A stretch of 64,000 bases of DNA from Patescibacteria group bacterium (GTDB lineage Bacteria > Patescibacteriota > Patescibacteriia > 2-12-FULL-60-25), in contig JALNYW010000001.1 of the NCBI GenBank assembly GCA_023229665.1, positions 248,001-312,000 of the forward strand. The letters run 5' to 3'. Of this stretch, positions 35,126 to 43,597 are shown piece after piece (within the stretch, counting starts at the first letter, position 1; each line of letters starts with the position of its first letter). The notes under the pieces were generated by a model that made no database searches, was not told the origin of the DNA, and saw only the letters and a list, made by a program, of their open reading frames with translations. The position numbers and the translations under genes are program-made.

Positions 35126-35661
35126 ACGAGTTCTTTCAAAGCCTGTTCAACGGCCGAGTTTCCGCGCAAGGCGGTGTAGTCCGGTAATTCTTCCGCGCCG
35201 CTCAAACCGATATGCTTGAAGAATGCGACCGTCACGCCAAACGTCGGCTGGCCCAAGCGCACGTCTTCTTTTTGTTCGATAAGCCCTCGTAACATCAAAT
35301 TCCGGAGAATCAGCGAAGATTGGACGCCGCGGATTTGCTCGAGCTCGGGACGCGTCATCGGTCCGCGATACGCGAGTATCGCTAGCGTCTCGAGCGAGGG
35401 TTTGGATAATTCGCCATGCGTTTCCTGCTTCAAAACCGATCGGACGACTCCGGCCGCTTCCGGATGGGTCACGAGTTCCGCCATTTGTCCGCTACGGACC
35501 AAGCTGGTGCCGGCTCCGGATGATTCCAGGCGCGTATGTAAAGCTTCAAGCGCCGCCTCCACCTCTTCCGGAGTCTGCGACAAAATTTCGGCCAATTTGC
35601 GGCCGGACATGGGTTGCGCCGTGGCAAACAGCACGGCTTCGATCAGGGCGTCGAGATTCAT
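35122..35661 (-). CDS. scpB: Segregation and condensation protein ScpB
   Basis: A 179-residue tandem winged-helix protein: LDALIEAVLFATAQPMSGRKLAEIL, LETLAILAYRGPMTRPELEQIRGV and FGVTVAFFKHIGLSGAEELPDY. It partners ScpA and SMC in chromosome condensation. It overlaps both neighbours by 4 nt. Confidence 0.95.
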   Translation of the reverse strand: MNLDALIEAVLFATAQPMSGRKLAEILSQTPEEVEAALEALHTRLESSGAGTSLVRSGQMAELVTHPEAAGVVRSVLKQETHGELSKPSLETLAILAYRGPMTRPELEQIRGVQSSLILRNLMLRGLIEQKEDVRLGQPTFGVTVAFFKHIGLSGAEELPDYTALRGNSAVEQALKELV

Positions 35662-36371
35662 ACGGGGTGTTTGATGGTGAGGCGGATGTCGGAAAAGTGG
35701 GTCTCCTGTTCTACATGGACGATACGCTGCTTGATGAGCTCAAGCAACGCGAGGAAAGACACGACCATCTCATGTTTGTCTTGCGATTCGGTCAGGAAAC
35801 GGTGGAAGGAGGAGTGCATGAGCTTGCTCACGCGATTCCTCAGTTGCTCGATCTTCTCCTCAATGGTGATGGCGCGCTCCATCGAAGCTTTTGGCAGCGC
35901 GATAAGCGGCTCGATGCGGCGGATGGCCTGGCGATACAACTCCTGCAGCATCGCTCCCGTGACGCCTTCCGGCGGCGTGAAAACGGGCCCCTCCTGCTTG
36001 GGAGCGCGGTACGTACGCGTATAGGAGGACTTCCCGAGTTTTTCCAACGCCGCGATCTTGCTCGAAGCTTCGACGAACGCTTTATACAAACGCAATTGCG
36101 TTTCCAGGTCCGGGCCTTCCTCCAAGTCCGGATCGTGGAGGTGCGGCAAAATCGCCTTTGATTTGAGATAGACAAGCTTGGCCGCCACGACGAGAAAATC
36201 AGCCAAATCTTCCGGTGGGATCAGGCCGTGGTTTTCACGGACATGTTGGACGAACGGTTCCGTCACCTGCAGGAGCGAGATCGAGGTAATCTCCATCTTC
36301 TCCGACTCGATCAGTTGCAAGAGCAGGTCCAACGGACCTTCGAACGCTTCGATGCGGACCGAGTAAGCCAT
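35658..36371 (-). CDS. scpA: Segregation and condensation protein ScpA
   Basis: A 237-residue kleisin: EAFEGPLDLLLQLIESEKMEI and LADFLVVAAKLVYLKSKAILP at the N-terminus, and a C-terminal winged helix (VVSFLALLELIKQRIVHVEQ). It bridges SMC heads. It starts 4 nt after aspS. Confidence 0.95.
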   Translation of the reverse strand: MAYSVRIEAFEGPLDLLLQLIESEKMEITSISLLQVTEPFVQHVRENHGLIPPEDLADFLVVAAKLVYLKSKAILPHLHDPDLEEGPDLETQLRLYKAFVEASSKIAALEKLGKSSYTRTYRAPKQEGPVFTPPEGVTGAMLQELYRQAIRRIEPLIALPKASMERAITIEEKIEQLRNRVSKLMHSSFHRFLTESQDKHEMVVSFLALLELIKQRIVHVEQETHFSDIRLTIKHPV

Positions 36372-36375
36372 GGGA

Positions 36376-37767
36376 TTACTTTTTGCGCACTTGGATGTGC
36401 GCTTCCTGTAAACGTTTCTCTTCGATTTCGCTCGGGGCGCCCATCAACAAATCGCGCGCGTCGCCGGTCTTTGGGAACGGAATAACTTCGCGGATATTCG
36501 GTTCGTTCGCCAGGATCATGACGATGCGGTCGAGACCCGAGGCGATTCCGCCGTGCGGAGGCGCGCCGAATTCAAACGCTTCCAACATGTGGCCGAAACG
36601 CTCTTGGATGGTTTGGTCACTCAAGCCAAGGAGCTGGAATACGCGGTTTTGCAGCTCACGCTTGTGGATGCGGATGGAGCCGCCGAAAATTTCATACCCG
36701 TTCAGCACCAAGTCATACGCGTTCGCGCGCGCGTTTAACGGTTCGCTTTCCAGAAGGTGCGCATCTTCCGGCAACGGCGACGTGAACGGATGGTGGACGG
36801 CTTGCACGCCGCCTTCGTCATCCTTCTCGAACATCGGGAAATCCACGACCCATTCAAATGCAAGCTCATTCGGATCGTTCTTGTCTTTGCGGAAGTCCGG
36901 CTTGTCCGAGCCGTGCTTTTCCATGGCCTCGGCATAGCTGATGCGCGGGAAAGGTACTTGGCTGATCGTCTTTTCCGGAGCCACGACCTTGACCATCTCG
37001 ACCATCATGTCTTCGATCAACGACAGCACGTCCTCGCGCTCGACGAAGGAGAGCTCCATGTCGAGCTGGGTGAATTCCGGCTGGCGGTCGCCTCGCTGGT
37101 CTTCGTCGCGGAAGCAACGGGCGATCTGGAAATACTTTTCAATGCCGCCGACCATCAACAATTGCTTAAACTGCTGCGGCGACTGCGGCAAAACGTAAAA
37201 CTGTCCGTCATGCAAACGCGACGGCACGAGATATTCGCGCGAACCTTCCGGCGTCCCCTTGGTCAGGTTCGGCGTCTCGACTTCCAGGAAACTACGGCTG
37301 TGCAAATAGGAACGGAAGAATGAAATGACTTTATCGCGTAATTCCAGGTTCTTCAGCATGCGCGCGCTGCGTAAGTCCAAATAGCGGTACTTCAATCGGA
37401 CTTCTTCATTCACTTTTGATGTGTCTTCCAATTCAAACGGCGGCGTCTTGGCGGCATTCAGAATCTCGACATCTTTCGCCAAGATTTCTACCGTCCCCGT
37501 CGGCATGTCGGGATTGATTTGTTTCTCGCCGCGTTTTTGGACGACGCCCGTAATGGCGACGCAAAACTCGGGACGTAAATCCTTCATAGCTTCCTTCCCG
37601 CGTTCCGAAAGCTCGGCCGGGACCAAGACGACTTGGGCCAAACCCGATCGGTCGCGAACGTCCAAAAAGGCCAACTTGCCCATGTCGCGGCGGACATGAA
37701 CCCAGCCCTTCAAGAGCACGCTTTCCCCAACCTGCGCGACCGTGTCGCGGATCATCGTCCGTTGCAT
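36376..37767 (-). CDS. aspS: Aspartyl-tRNA synthetase lacking the GAD insertion domain
   Basis: A 463-residue class II synthetase: OB-fold anticodon domain (VLLKGWVHVRRDMGKLAFLD), motif 2 FRDEDQRGDRQPEFTQLDME, and motif 3 GIASGLDRIVMIL. HHPFTSP and FPKTGDARDLLMGAPS are bacterial-type. Between GSDKPDFRKDK and WVVDFPMFE only a short linker remains, where bacterial AspRS normally carries a GAD domain of over 100 residues. First gene of the run to scpAB. GATATA lies 7 nt before the ATG. Confidence 0.95.
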   Translation of the reverse strand: MQRTMIRDTVAQVGESVLLKGWVHVRRDMGKLAFLDVRDRSGLAQVVLVPAELSERGKEAMKDLRPEFCVAITGVVQKRGEKQINPDMPTGTVEILAKDVEILNAAKTPPFELEDTSKVNEEVRLKYRYLDLRSARMLKNLELRDKVISFFRSYLHSRSFLEVETPNLTKGTPEGSREYLVPSRLHDGQFYVLPQSPQQFKQLLMVGGIEKYFQIARCFRDEDQRGDRQPEFTQLDMELSFVEREDVLSLIEDMMVEMVKVVAPEKTISQVPFPRISYAEAMEKHGSDKPDFRKDKNDPNELAFEWVVDFPMFEKDDEGGVQAVHHPFTSPLPEDAHLLESEPLNARANAYDLVLNGYEIFGGSIRIHKRELQNRVFQLLGLSDQTIQERFGHMLEAFEFGAPPHGGIASGLDRIVMILANEPNIREVIPFPKTGDARDLLMGAPSEIEEKRLQEAHIQVRKK

Positions 37768-37790
37768 AGGTGCCTATATCACCAAAAACG

Positions 37791-38381
37791 TCAGTTTGCC
37801 GCAACCGGGAGCGCCAAAACCGCTAAATCCTTAGGATCGTCGCCATAGGCACGGACCTCCAGGGTGCCGGTAAAACCCGGAGGAAGCTTATAAGATGCCG
37901 TCCACACGCCTTCAGAACCCTTGGAAAAAGCCCCGACTTTCGTCGGACGGCCTTCCAAACCTTCGATCTGGAACAGCTCGACCGAGGTCACCATGCCCGA
38001 TACGGTCGTCTTCAATGTAACGGAAGCTCCGGCCTTGGCCGAATAGACGCCATTCGCATTGGACATTCCCTGCGGTTCCACTTTTTCGATGAATGGTGAC
38101 GTTTCCGACGTGCGCATGGCGCCGCCTCCCCGTGCTCCGAGCAAGTCCAAACCAAGAGCCGTTCCGACTTGTGAGCCGCTTTGCTGCTCAAGAAGATAGG
38201 CCGCATCCACTAAATTCCAAACCATGGAACGGTTACAATCCGTCCGCTTTCCTTCCACGCATTCGCGATAACGTTTTACATCGTTTGAAGCGCTGTAAAT
38301 CAACAGCGGAGGCAATACGATGGACGCCAACGTCACGAGGGCGCCAAGGACGATCCAAAATTTCAACCAACGGATATTCAT
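37791..38381 (-). CDS. Hypothetical membrane-anchored protein
   Basis: A 196-residue protein: N-terminal helix (7-30), a short cysteine pair (CVEGKRTDC), then a C-terminal beta-sandwich-like domain (YSAKAGASVTLKTTVSGMV ... YKLPPGFTGTLEVRAYGDD) resembling an Ig-like fold. No named family. It lies 20 nt from the next upstream gene, likely one unit. Confidence 0.6.
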   Translation of the reverse strand: MNIRWLKFWIVLGALVTLASIVLPPLLIYSASNDVKRYRECVEGKRTDCNRSMVWNLVDAAYLLEQQSGSQVGTALGLDLLGARGGGAMRTSETSPFIEKVEPQGMSNANGVYSAKAGASVTLKTTVSGMVTSVELFQIEGLEGRPTKVGAFSKGSEGVWTASYKLPPGFTGTLEVRAYGDDPKDLAVLALPVAAN

Positions 38382-38401
38382 ACGGCGTTATGATATCACA
38401 T

Positions 38402-39343
38402 TTATTCCGCCGGGCCGGCCGTGATGGGTTCCCCGGTTAATTCCACGTCCACCTTCTGCTTTTGTCCCTGGCCATCGTAAAAAAACAGGGTTTTACCTTC
38501 GGCGACGAGCAACTTCCCGTCCAACCATGCCAACGGACGTCCAAAGCCGCTAAACCCGCGGCCATCCCCATCCGCCGTAAACGAACCGGTATTCAACCAA
38601 ACCGCAATTTTTGCGCCATCAGAAAGGACTCCGCTAAAAAATTCGGCCGTCTTGGTGCTATTCACGAGTTCTTTTTCACCGTTCGGCGTGACTTTGTATA
38701 AGGTCGATGGACCGGACGGCTCCGATTCCAAACCTTCGCCCGGATTAAACGTGGCCATCCAAATCGCCCCACCGCTCAGCCCGAAGACATTCGTATTTTC
38801 GGGCACGTCGGCTAAAGCCGTGACCTGTCCTGCCCGCGAGACATTTAAGATTCGCAGCCGGTCCGTCCTTCCGATGACGACGGCATGCTTATCATCAAGC
38901 TTCCCCAGCAGGCGCGGCTCCGTATACGCCTCTCCGTTAATGGAACGGAGCGCGACATTCCATTCCTTTCCGTCCGTTAATTTAAATCCGCGAACCTCGC
39001 TTGATTCGATGTGGAGTCCGTCTGAAGTATCGTTGAGGGATTCCACGCGCCATCCTTTTGGCACTTCCACGGGCGTGACTTGCCCGGAGGCAGGATCGAC
39101 GGAAAACCGCAGATCACGGTCCCCTTCCGCGCTCCTCACCGCGACCTGGAAGCGCGTACTGGAAACCGGCGCGGTGGGAATGAGTGAAAACGTGCTGGTC
39201 GGGGCTGTTGCCGGAGCGGTTCCAAAAAGCGATTTGCCCGAATCGCTCACCGTATAGGCGATGCCGCCCATCACCAATGCAACCACGATCGGTCCGACCC
39301 AATTGGTGGCCCGAATCCGTCTGGAACGAGAACGACGCGACAT
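38402..39343 (-). CDS. Hypothetical membrane-anchored protein, beta-propeller-like
   Basis: A 313-residue protein: basic N-terminus (SRRSRSRRIR), membrane helix (about 15-30), then an exported domain of repeated short beta-strands (KLDDKHAVVIGRTD, LSGGAIWMATFN, LDGKLLVAEGKTLFFYDGQG) suggestive of a propeller. No catalytic motif seen. Confidence 0.6.
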   Translation of the reverse strand: MSRRSRSRRIRATNWVGPIVVALVMGGIAYTVSDSGKSLFGTAPATAPTSTFSLIPTAPVSSTRFQVAVRSAEGDRDLRFSVDPASGQVTPVEVPKGWRVESLNDTSDGLHIESSEVRGFKLTDGKEWNVALRSINGEAYTEPRLLGKLDDKHAVVIGRTDRLRILNVSRAGQVTALADVPENTNVFGLSGGAIWMATFNPGEGLESEPSGPSTLYKVTPNGEKELVNSTKTAEFFSGVLSDGAKIAVWLNTGSFTADGDGRGFSGFGRPLAWLDGKLLVAEGKTLFFYDGQGQKQKVDVELTGEPITAGPAE

Positions 39344-39368
39344 AGTCGCGTTGATTCTACTAGAAAAA

Positions 39369-39439
39369 TGTCACCCCCGCGAAGGCGGGGGTCCAGCCTA
39401 GTTAAATTGGGCTAGATTCCCGCCTTCGCGGGAATGACA
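39369..39439. repeat. Inverted pair of REP-like palindromes
   Basis: Two head-to-head copies of a TGTCA-type element each containing CCCGCGAAGGCGGG or its complement: TGTCACCCCCGCGAAGG on the left, CCTTCGCGGGAATGACA on the right, joined by an AT-rich centre with GGGCTAG. The organisation resembles REP/BIME elements and can fold into a long cruciform; it may also terminate both flanking genes. Confidence 0.8.
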
Positions 39440-39443
39440 ATTC

Positions 39444-40736
39444 TTACGGCTCCAAGCGGTTCAAAAGACGCGGGAATGGGATGGTTTCGCGGACATGGTG
39501 GATGCCGCAAATCCAGGTCACGATACGCTCAAGTCCGTAGCCAAAGCCCGAATGTGGGACCGAGCCGTATTTACGCAGGTCGAGATACCATTTGAAAGCT
39601 TCTTCCGGCAGATTGTGCTCGCGGACGCGCTTCAAAAGTTCATCGTAATTATCTTCACGCTGCGATCCGCCGATCACTTCGCCATACCCTTCCGGAGCAA
39701 GTAAGTCGGCGTTCAATACGCGCGTCGGATCAGCCGGATCGCGTTTCATATAAAACGCCTTCACCGCTGCCGGATATTTTTCGACGAAAATCGGTTTTTC
39801 GTATTTCATCGTCAGCTTGGTCTCGTCATCCGCGCCCAAGTCATCCATATCGCCGATATCCGAACCCATTTCGCGCAATTCTTTGATGGCCTCGGCATGC
39901 GTCATACGGATGAACGGCGCCTGCACCTTTCTCAAGGCTTCCTGGTTGCGTTCCAGGATCTTCAATTCGGGCTGGCAATTCTTCAAGACCTGTTCGACGA
40001 TGTAGCACACGAGGGATTCCTGGATTTTGAGGTTGTCTTCGTGTTCCACGAACGCGGCTTCGGCATCCATCATCCAAAATTCGATCAAGTGGCGGCGGGT
40101 TTTGGATTTCTCCGCACGGAATACCGGCCCAAAGTCGAAACAGCGTCCGACCGATCCAATGGCAGCTTCAAGATAGAGCTGACCGGACTGTGAAAGATAC
40201 GCCTTCCGTTCCCCGAAATAATCAATTTCAAAAAGCTCGGTCGTCCCTTCGCATGCGTTTGGCGTAAAGATCGGCGAGTCGATTTTCGAGAACCCGTGGT
40301 CGCGCATCCAGTCATAGGTCGCGTGAATGACCTGGTCGCGGACTTTCTGGATGGCCCACTGCTGCGGCGAACGCAACCAGAGATGACGGTTGTCGAGAAG
40401 AAAATCCGGGCCATGCTCTTTTTTCCCGATCGGGAATTCTTCCGCTTTTTGGACGAGTTGCACGGCCGTCGCTTGCAGTTCGAACACGCCCTCCTGCTTT
40501 GGATGCTTGGAAACCGTACCCGTGACGATCACGGACGACTCGATCGTGGCTTCAACCGCGGCATTCCAGCTTGCTTCATCCACGCCATTCTTCGCGACAA
40601 CCGCCTGCGTGAAGCCGGATCCGTCGCGGATCTGCAAAAAAGCGATCGAACCGCTGGAACGGACATTATGTGCCCAGCCCTTGATGGTGACCGTTTGGCC
40701 GACAAAATCGGCGAAGTTCTTGATGAAGGTATCCAT
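39444..40736 (-). CDS. asnS: Asparaginyl-tRNA synthetase
   Basis: A 430-residue class IIb enzyme: OB domain (VTIKGWAHNVRSSGSIAFLQIRDG), SQSGQLYLEAAIG, FDFGPVFRAEKSKTRRHLIEFWM (motif 2) and FGYGLERIVTWICGI (motif 3). It charges tRNA-Asn. The ATG at 40736 has TATGCT 10 nt upstream; an upstream in-frame extension is rejected. Confidence 0.95.
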   Translation of the reverse strand: MDTFIKNFADFVGQTVTIKGWAHNVRSSGSIAFLQIRDGSGFTQAVVAKNGVDEASWNAAVEATIESSVIVTGTVSKHPKQEGVFELQATAVQLVQKAEEFPIGKKEHGPDFLLDNRHLWLRSPQQWAIQKVRDQVIHATYDWMRDHGFSKIDSPIFTPNACEGTTELFEIDYFGERKAYLSQSGQLYLEAAIGSVGRCFDFGPVFRAEKSKTRRHLIEFWMMDAEAAFVEHEDNLKIQESLVCYIVEQVLKNCQPELKILERNQEALRKVQAPFIRMTHAEAIKELREMGSDIGDMDDLGADDETKLTMKYEKPIFVEKYPAAVKAFYMKRDPADPTRVLNADLLAPEGYGEVIGGSQREDNYDELLKRVREHNLPEEAFKWYLDLRKYGSVPHSGFGYGLERIVTWICGIHHVRETIPFPRLLNRLEP

Positions 40737-40775
40737 AGACCGACGCAGCATAGGAAAAACTGAAGAATTAGGCAA

Positions 40776-40800
40776 GAAAAAGCCCGCTGACTAGCGGGGG
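40776..40800 (-). terminator. Terminator containing the stop codon of the 40791-41486 gene
   Basis: Minus strand CCCCGC-TAGTCA-GCGGG then CTTTTT; the TAG stop lies in the loop. Confidence 0.7.
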
Positions 40801-41486
40801 CTGAGATGGGCCTTGGCCCGACGGAAGGCCGTGGCCTTCTGATGAGAGACGACACGCGCCGTCTCGAACGCGCGCTTGCGGTTGAACTGGGCGCCGGTAT
40901 AAATCGCCACGACGCGATCCTCGAGATCGTGGCGCGTGATGAACACCGACTTCCCACGGTAACCGATCGCCCGCAGGATGAAGTAGTGCTGGCTCGTCCG
41001 AAGCCCCGTGTTCTGCGCGGCCTGGGTGTACGCCCTCGCCTGGCTGACGAGCAGCTTCAGCTCGGCATGCCACGCATCCCGAAAGCTCACGCGCTTGCGC
41101 TTGCTCTCGTTGACCGCCTTACGCACAAGGTACTTCGCCAGACTCTCGATCCCGAGCACGCACCTGACGTACTGGTTGAGAACCCGCAGCGAGAACTTGA
41201 CCGTGAGGCAGCCCAGCTGCGCCGCGAGCTCAGCCTTCAGGCTGGACTCGGTCGGCTTCGCCTTGGGCTTCTTGTGCGCCCGGACGACGCGGACGTCGTC
41301 CGCCAGAGGCTTGGGCACCGGTCTCACCCCGGTCTTCTCCTCGGGGACGATGTCGGGCACCGAGACCCTGGACCTGTTCCTCACCCACCTTTCCACGTGA
41401 ATCACGTTGTCGACGGGGAGGCGCCCATGCCTGACCAGGCTGACGGCCTGGGGCGGCCGGTTACGAGGACTTGCCGATCTATGCAT
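40791..41486 (-). CDS. Hypothetical basic protein, guest gene (high GC3)
   Basis: A 231-residue, Arg/Lys-rich protein with no membrane segment. Residues about 85-180 are helical (ELAAQLGCLTVKFSLRVLNQ, YVRCVLGIESLAKYLVRK), and FRDAWHAELKLLVSQARAYTQ is followed by a short beta region FILRAIGYRGKSVFITRHD. I recognise no family; nucleic-acid binding is suggested only by charge. Third codon positions are mostly G or C, and GGGAG precedes the ATG by 6 nt, unlike flanking asnS and recO. The gene ends inside its terminator. Confidence 0.6.
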   Translation of the reverse strand: MHRSASPRNRPPQAVSLVRHGRLPVDNVIHVERWVRNRSRVSVPDIVPEEKTGVRPVPKPLADDVRVVRAHKKPKAKPTESSLKAELAAQLGCLTVKFSLRVLNQYVRCVLGIESLAKYLVRKAVNESKRKRVSFRDAWHAELKLLVSQARAYTQAAQNTGLRTSQHYFILRAIGYRGKSVFITRHDLEDRVVAIYTGAQFNRKRAFETARVVSHQKATAFRRAKAHLSPR

Positions 41487-41567
41487 TCAGTCTCCCTTGG
41501 TTTTAGGAACCGAAATCGCCAAAAGAAAATAAATAAGGAGCGCCCACAAGAAATCACGACCGGGGTT

Positions 41568-42233
41568 CTAAGTCAAAAAAGAAACGATGGTCGCCGGACC
41601 ATGCGCGTTCTCGGCGAGAGGCGTTTGGAGCAAGGTGCCTTCGACCGAGCGGCAGGCTTCGTGGAAGACCGAAGCTTGCGCCGTCACGGATGCGGCAAAT
41701 GCCAAGGGAGCGCGCGGCAACATATGAAGCAACTTCTTCGCTTCGTCGGAAATATCCGCGCGCTCAAATGTCGGCGCATAGCCGAGCGAATTCAACAGAC
41801 GTAACGTCGCCGCGGAATAGAACAACCGTGCCCGTTCAGGTGTCGGTTCGCGCACCGATTGCCGCCACGTCGTCGCGAACTCTTCTAATAAATTATAGAT
41901 ATCCGGATCCGCCAAGCCCGGCCGCGTAAGCTGGTCCACCAGATGCGCGAATGAACCAAGCGTCACCATCGCACCTAAGCGTTCGCGCAAATCCGTTTGG
42001 GCGCTCACGGCATGCGCCACGGCTAATTTATCGAAGGCGGCCCCTTTCGCGACCATCACGTCTACCAGCGTCAGCGGTTCAAGATGGCCCAGGTGTTTCG
42101 CTTTCCAGCTCCGCACTCCGCGCGCCACGGCCTCCAATTTTCCGTGTTCTCGCCCGTACATGGAAACCCAGACGTCGTGTTCGCGAAACGGCGCGGTCTT
42201 CAAAACGAAAACCTGGTCGCGAAGATAACTCAT
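41568..42233 (-). CDS. recO: DNA repair protein RecO
   Basis: A 221-residue protein: DQVFVLKTAPFREHDVWVSMYGREHGKLEAVARGVR is the RecO OB-fold opening, and RARLFYSAATLRLLNSLGYAP belongs to the helical domain. It loads RecA at gaps with RecR. It lacks an evident zinc-cysteine cluster. It overlaps ruvX by 4 nt. Confidence 0.9.
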   Translation of the reverse strand: MSYLRDQVFVLKTAPFREHDVWVSMYGREHGKLEAVARGVRSWKAKHLGHLEPLTLVDVMVAKGAAFDKLAVAHAVSAQTDLRERLGAMVTLGSFAHLVDQLTRPGLADPDIYNLLEEFATTWRQSVREPTPERARLFYSAATLRLLNSLGYAPTFERADISDEAKKLLHMLPRAPLAFAASVTAQASVFHEACRSVEGTLLQTPLAENAHGPATIVSFLT

Positions 42234-42628
42234 GCCAGTTTGTCTAGGTATTGCTGCAAGATCGCGGCCGCGGCCAAATCATCACGCTTTCCCCTTTCCC
42301 CCATCTCCTTTACCTGGTCCGCTGCGATCTTCGACGTCCAGGTTTCATTTTCTTCTTCCACATCAAAACCCTCGGCTTTTAATTTGGAGATGAATGAGCG
42401 AATTTCTTTCGCTTGGTCGGTTTCGCGCTCCTGATCACCGAGCGGCCTCGGGATACCGACTACGATTTTGCTGACGCTTTCATGCTGCACCAAATCGCGC
42501 AAACGGACGAGGACATCTTCAAAAGAATCATTCGTGATGATTTTCCACGGCGAGGCCACGCGGGTGATGGGATCGCCCAAGGCGACTCCGATCCTGGCCG
42601 AACCGTAATCCAACCCAAGAATACGCAT
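42230..42628 (-). CDS. ruvX: Holliday-junction resolvase-like RuvX (YqgF)
   Basis: A 132-residue RNase H-fold protein: RILGLDYGSARIGVALGDP, then VVGIPRPLGDQERETDQAKEI and VEEENETWTSKIA, ending DDLAAAAILQQYLD. Acts on pre-16S rRNA 5' end processing or junction DNA in other bacteria. Translationally coupled to recO. Confidence 0.95.
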   Translation of the reverse strand: MRILGLDYGSARIGVALGDPITRVASPWKIITNDSFEDVLVRLRDLVQHESVSKIVVGIPRPLGDQERETDQAKEIRSFISKLKAEGFDVEEENETWTSKIAADQVKEMGERGKRDDLAAAAILQQYLDKLA

Positions 42629-42644
42629 GGGACGATCTTGGCAT

Positions 42645-42698
42645 AAAAAAACCGCCAGAGCGAGTCCGCTGAAGGCTCAGCGGAAACGGCTTAGGCGG
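42645..42698 (-). terminator. Nested-stem terminator of the small gene at 42691
   Basis: Minus strand: CCGCC, an inner hairpin TCCGCTGA-GCC-TTCAGCGGA, then GGCGG and seven T. The outer stem begins inside the last codons of the gene and includes its TAA region. Confidence 0.65.
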
Positions 42699-42879
42699 CA
42701 GGCTTCCGCGGGGGCCGGGGCTCGTCGAGAACCCTGTCCGGGCCCTCGAGATCGACCTGCATGCGGCGTCGAGGCGCCGCCGGGGGCGGCGTGTGCTTGA
42801 TGCGGGTGGTCGGCGGGCCATCGTCCTCGTCGACCGAAGGAGCTCCTGTGCCATCGTAATCGTCCGGAATTCTTCCCAT
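42691..42879 (-). CDS. Small proline-rich disordered protein, guest gene
   Basis: A 62-residue protein: an acidic start (RIPDDYDGTGAPSVDEDDG) and a Pro/Arg-rich tail (HTPPPAAPRRRMQVD, PPRKPAA). Probably unstructured. The ATG at 42879 is preceded by a perfect AGGAGG, five bases away. Codons are GC-rich. No family; existence is supported by the ribosome-binding site and dedicated terminator. Confidence 0.55.
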   Translation of the reverse strand: MGRIPDDYDGTGAPSVDEDDGPPTTRIKHTPPPAAPRRRMQVDLEGPDRVLDEPRPPRKPAA

Positions 42880-42948
42880 GAGTCCTCCTAAACTTGGCTG
42901 CAAAATGATGCTACAGAACTTCCTGATTTTCGGCTACCCTGGGACCCA

Positions 42949-43566
42949 ATGGTCGTTTTCCCCTCCTTTAAACATGAGCGCGCCCTGATCGCGGACGGCT
43001 TTTCAGTATTTGCCGGAGTAGATGAAGTCGGATGCGGCTGCCTCGCAGGCCCGGTGTATGCCGGAGCGGTTATTTTGCCTTTGGATTCGCGCTTAGGCCT
43101 TATTCGCGACTCGAAAACGCTGAGCGAAGATCAACGCGAAAAACTCGCGGGAAAGATCCGCGAACGCGCGACATCCTGGGCCATCGGTTCGGCGTCCGTA
43201 GAAGAAATAGATGTACTGAATATCCGCCAGGCCGCTTTTTTGGCCATGCGCCGGGCCATCGAGTCGCTCGCGATCCAACCGGAAGCCGTCCTGTCGGATG
43301 GATTTATGATCCCCGGGCTTTCCATCCCTTGCCGCCGTGTCATCAAAGGTGATCGGTATGTGAAATCCATCGCAGCCGCATCCATCATCGCAAAAGTAGC
43401 GCGCGATGAAGAAATGGATCGTTTGGAAGATGCCTATCCAGGCTACGGACTCGCCCAACATAAAGGATATGGAACGAAGACCCATCAACTTGCCTTAAAA
43501 AAACTCGGGCCGACCGACATCCATCGCAAAAGCTACGCGCCGATTAAACTCCTCTTGAACCATTGA
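42949..43566 (+). CDS. rnhB: Ribonuclease HII with atypical GCG in place of the GRG motif
   Basis: A 205-residue protein: FAGVDEVGCGCLAGPVYAGAVIL carries the first catalytic Asp-Glu; then IRDSKTLSEDQREKLAGKI, LSDGFMIPGL and VIKGDRYVKSIAAASIIAKVARDEEM. It ends HKGYGTKTH. It removes ribonucleotides from DNA. The conserved GRG tripeptide that senses the ribonucleotide reads GCG here. The stop codon overlaps the -35 box of the next gene. Confidence 0.95.
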   Translation: MVVFPSFKHERALIADGFSVFAGVDEVGCGCLAGPVYAGAVILPLDSRLGLIRDSKTLSEDQREKLAGKIRERATSWAIGSASVEEIDVLNIRQAAFLAMRRAIESLAIQPEAVLSDGFMIPGLSIPCRRVIKGDRYVKSIAAASIIAKVARDEEMDRLEDAYPGYGLAQHKGYGTKTHQLALKKLGPTDIHRKSYAPIKLLLNH

Positions 43567-43590
43567 CAAAAAAGCGTTTTTGCGTACAAT
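43563..43590 (+). promoter_or_regulatory. Strong sigma70-type promoter
   Basis: TTGACA (43563-43568), 16-bp spacer, TACAAT (43585-43590). The -35 box overlaps the rnhB stop. Predicted start at about 43597, giving a leader of about 80 nt before 43676. Confidence 0.8.
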
Positions 43591-43597
43591 CGCGACA

